NCBI RefSeq assembly: GCF_000496695.1
Contig: NZ_BAUJ01000018.1
Location: forward strand, 1-64,000
Direction: 5' to 3'
Length of the DNA: 64,000 nucleotides
From: Vibrio halioticoli NBRC 102217
GTDB lineage: Bacteria > Pseudomonadota > Gammaproteobacteria > Enterobacterales > Vibrionaceae
The translations under genes were made by a program, and so were the position numbers. Positions 62,743 through 64,000 of this stretch are shown here, piece after piece. The notes under the pieces are model-generated. The model ran no database searches. It was given only the letters and a program-made list of their open reading frames with translations, and was not told where the DNA came from. Each line of letters starts with the position of its first letter. Within the stretch, counting starts at the first letter, position 1.

Positions 62743-63426
62743 GTGTCCGCAGAAATCAATTTTATTGATCTTATTCTAGAAGCAAGCCTGCTGGTTCAGT
62801 TGGTTATGCTAACTTTGGTTGGTATGTCGATAGCCTCTTGGGCGATGATTATCAGCCGTAGCAAGGTTATCTCTGCCGCTTATGCTCACACAGAACGTTT
62901 TGAAGATAAGTTTTGGTCTGGTAAAGATCTCGGCAAACTTTATCACGAAGTGAAAGCGCGCAAAGGCAGTTTATCTGGCATTGAAGAGATTTTTTACTCA
63001 GGCTTTACTGAGTTTGCTCGTCTTCGCCGCACCAACGCTAACTCTCCAGACTTCATTATGGAAGGGACTGGCCGAGCCATGCGTGTATCAGTGGCTAGAG
63101 AAGTCGACAACCTAGAAACAAACTTACCGTTTTTGGCCACGGTTGGCTCTATCAGCCCGTATATCGGTTTGTTTGGTACGGTATGGGGCATCATGCATGC
63201 CTTTATTGCTCTTGGTCAGGTAAAGCAAGCGACGCTTGCCATGGTTGCACCAGGTATTGCAGAAGCATTGATAGCAACGGCTATGGGTCTATTTGCGGCG
63301 ATTCCAGCGGTAATGTTTTATAACCGTTTAAGTAATCGCGTGGGTAAACTTGAGCATTCATACGCAACTTTCTCAGAAGAGTTCCATGCTATTTTGCACC
63401 GTCAAGCAATGAGCGAAAGGGACTAA
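62743..63426 (+). CDS. tolQ: Tol-Pal system protein TolQ
   Basis: Inner-membrane proton channel subunit that, with TolR, energises TolA for outer-membrane constriction at division. The 227 residues have three membrane helices (about 20-40, 135-160, 170-195), with [22 protein letters not shown] and [22 protein letters not shown] typical of TolQ/ExbB. The start is GTG. It is tightly linked to ybgC and tolR. Confidence 0.97.
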   Translation: MSAEINFIDLILEASLLVQLVMLTLVGMSIASWAMIISRSKVISAAYAHTERFEDKFWSGKDLGKLYHEVKARKGSLSGIEEIFYSGFTEFARLRRTNANSPDFIMEGTGRAMRVSVAREVDNLETNLPFLATVGSISPYIGLFGTVWGIMHAFIALGQVKQATLAMVAPGIAEALIATAMGLFAAIPAVMFYNRLSNRVGKLEHSYATFSEEFHAILHRQAMSERD

Positions 63427-63429
63427 TTA

Positions 63430-63873
63430 ATGGCGGGTTATCAACCTAAAAAACGTAAGATGACAGCCGAGATCAACGTGGTACCGTATATCGACGTGAT
63501 GTTGGTACTGCTGATTATCTTTATGGTGACTTCTCCATTTGTCACCCAAGGTGTCGATGTTGATCTGCCTAAGACGCATAGCGCCACGCCAGCCTCAGAG
63601 CTTGCTGGAGACAGCGAAGCCAGTTTTATCATTATTGAGATAAACTCTAAAGGTGAGCTTGGTTTGAGTGTTAACGACCAAGAGATGCAACGTGGCATGA
63701 ATCTGCAAGATATAGTGGTGCGAGTAAAAGCAGAACGAGCCATTTCTCCAAACTCTCCAGTTGCTGTGGGTGGCGATGCCGCTACTCCATACTCAGATGT
63801 GGTTCTAGTTCTCGATGAATTAAGCCAAGCAGGTATTGCGAAAGTTGGCCTGTTAACGGATATCAAGGAATAG
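63430..63873 (+). CDS. tolR: Tol-Pal system protein TolR
   Basis: Partner of TolQ with one membrane helix (about 18-38), preceded by KKRKMTAEINVVPYIDVMLVLLIIF, which carries the proton-path Asp. The periplasmic domain follows (about 60-147). At 147 residues it is near the usual length. Three bases separate it from tolQ. Confidence 0.97.
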   Translation: MAGYQPKKRKMTAEINVVPYIDVMLVLLIIFMVTSPFVTQGVDVDLPKTHSATPASELAGDSEASFIIIEINSKGELGLSVNDQEMQRGMNLQDIVVRVKAERAISPNSPVAVGGDAATPYSDVVLVLDELSQAGIAKVGLLTDIKE

Positions 63874-63886
63874 AATCCAGTAGCCG

Positions 63887-64000
63887 ATGAAACAAGATAA
63901 GAAGTTCATGAAATCACTTGTCATATCACTAGCAATTCACTTATTGCTAGTGATTGCTTTGATTTGGGGCACAAAATTTAATATGTCAAAGCCTGAACCT
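63887..64000 (+). CDS. tolA: Tol-Pal system protein TolA (5' part)
   Basis: Runs off the right edge. The 38 visible residues start MKQDKKFMKSLVISLAIHLL and continue as an N-terminal membrane anchor with the SxxxH pattern (SLAIH) used for contact with TolQR, then KPEP, the start of the periplasmic part. Position after tolR supports the call. Confidence 0.88.
   Translation, partial: MKQDKKFMKSLVISLAIHLLLVIALIWGTKFNMSKPEP

Noticed and set aside
63441..63866. 141-residue antisense frame inside tolR
   Set aside because: Mirror of a conserved coding frame, no start signals, low-complexity composition.

Overview
The window is a chromosomal segment of a gammaproteobacterium, almost certainly a Vibrio. 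The support is gene order typical of vibrios (cmk-rpsA-ihfB-lapAB-pyrF, cysB-ald/lrp-ftsK-lolA-rarA-serS, bioA/bioBFCD, elyC-cmoM-mukFEB, cydABX-ybgC-tolQRA), a Qrr quorum-sensing small RNA with a sigma-54 promoter, a torECA operon and a higBA-2-type toxin-antitoxin relic. Most genes are core housekeeping genes; no rRNA, tRNA, CRISPR array or intact insertion sequence was seen.

Layout. 1-680: end of an unknown transcript with two hairpins and a relic of feoB. 678-6844: cmk, rpsA, ihfB, lapA, lapB, pyrF, then miaE on the minus strand. 7003-17728: cysB, a GSTCD/METTL25-like methyltransferase gene whose ribosome binding site lies inside a strong hairpin, ald divergent from lrp, then ftsK, lolA, rarA and serS. 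17800-19900 is an acquired-looking patch: an orphan HigA2-type antitoxin with a broken higB in front of it, a REP-like hairpin and a DUF2971 gene. 19899-24977 is the biotin locus, bioA divergent from bioBFCD across a BirA-type operator.

25039-32791 holds a 52-residue small gene, htpX and an eight-gene membrane-lipid operon (NTF2-like, SDR, FAD oxidoreductase, DUF1365, CFA-type methyltransferase, DUF2878, chalcone-isomerase-like, DUF3833 lipoprotein). It resembles gene sets that sigma-E/ChrR controls in other bacteria, but no rpoE-chrR pair is present here. 32958-37695 holds an alpha/beta hydrolase, a DUF2007/zinc-ribbon protein, a TVP38 membrane protein, purR, torD and elyC. 37874-45190 is cmoM-mukF-mukE-mukB, the alternative SMC condensin.

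45286-50740 carries a YeeZ-like dehydrogenase, a TIGR02647 protein, an intergenic pair of perfect inverted DnaA boxes and torECA for anaerobic TMAO respiration. 50839-54118 carries an SDR/AraC divergent pair, the qrr small RNA with LuxO-type sites, and cmoA without an adjacent cmoB. 54419-64000 is aspS, ruvC, ruvAB (LexA-type box in front), cydABX (FNR box in a long AT-rich leader), ybgC, tolQ, tolR and the start of tolA.

The most notable signals are the unannotated Qrr RNA, the higB relic with an intact higA, the hairpin over the methyltransferase ribosome binding site, the paired DnaA boxes, the lipid operon and the feoB remnant.
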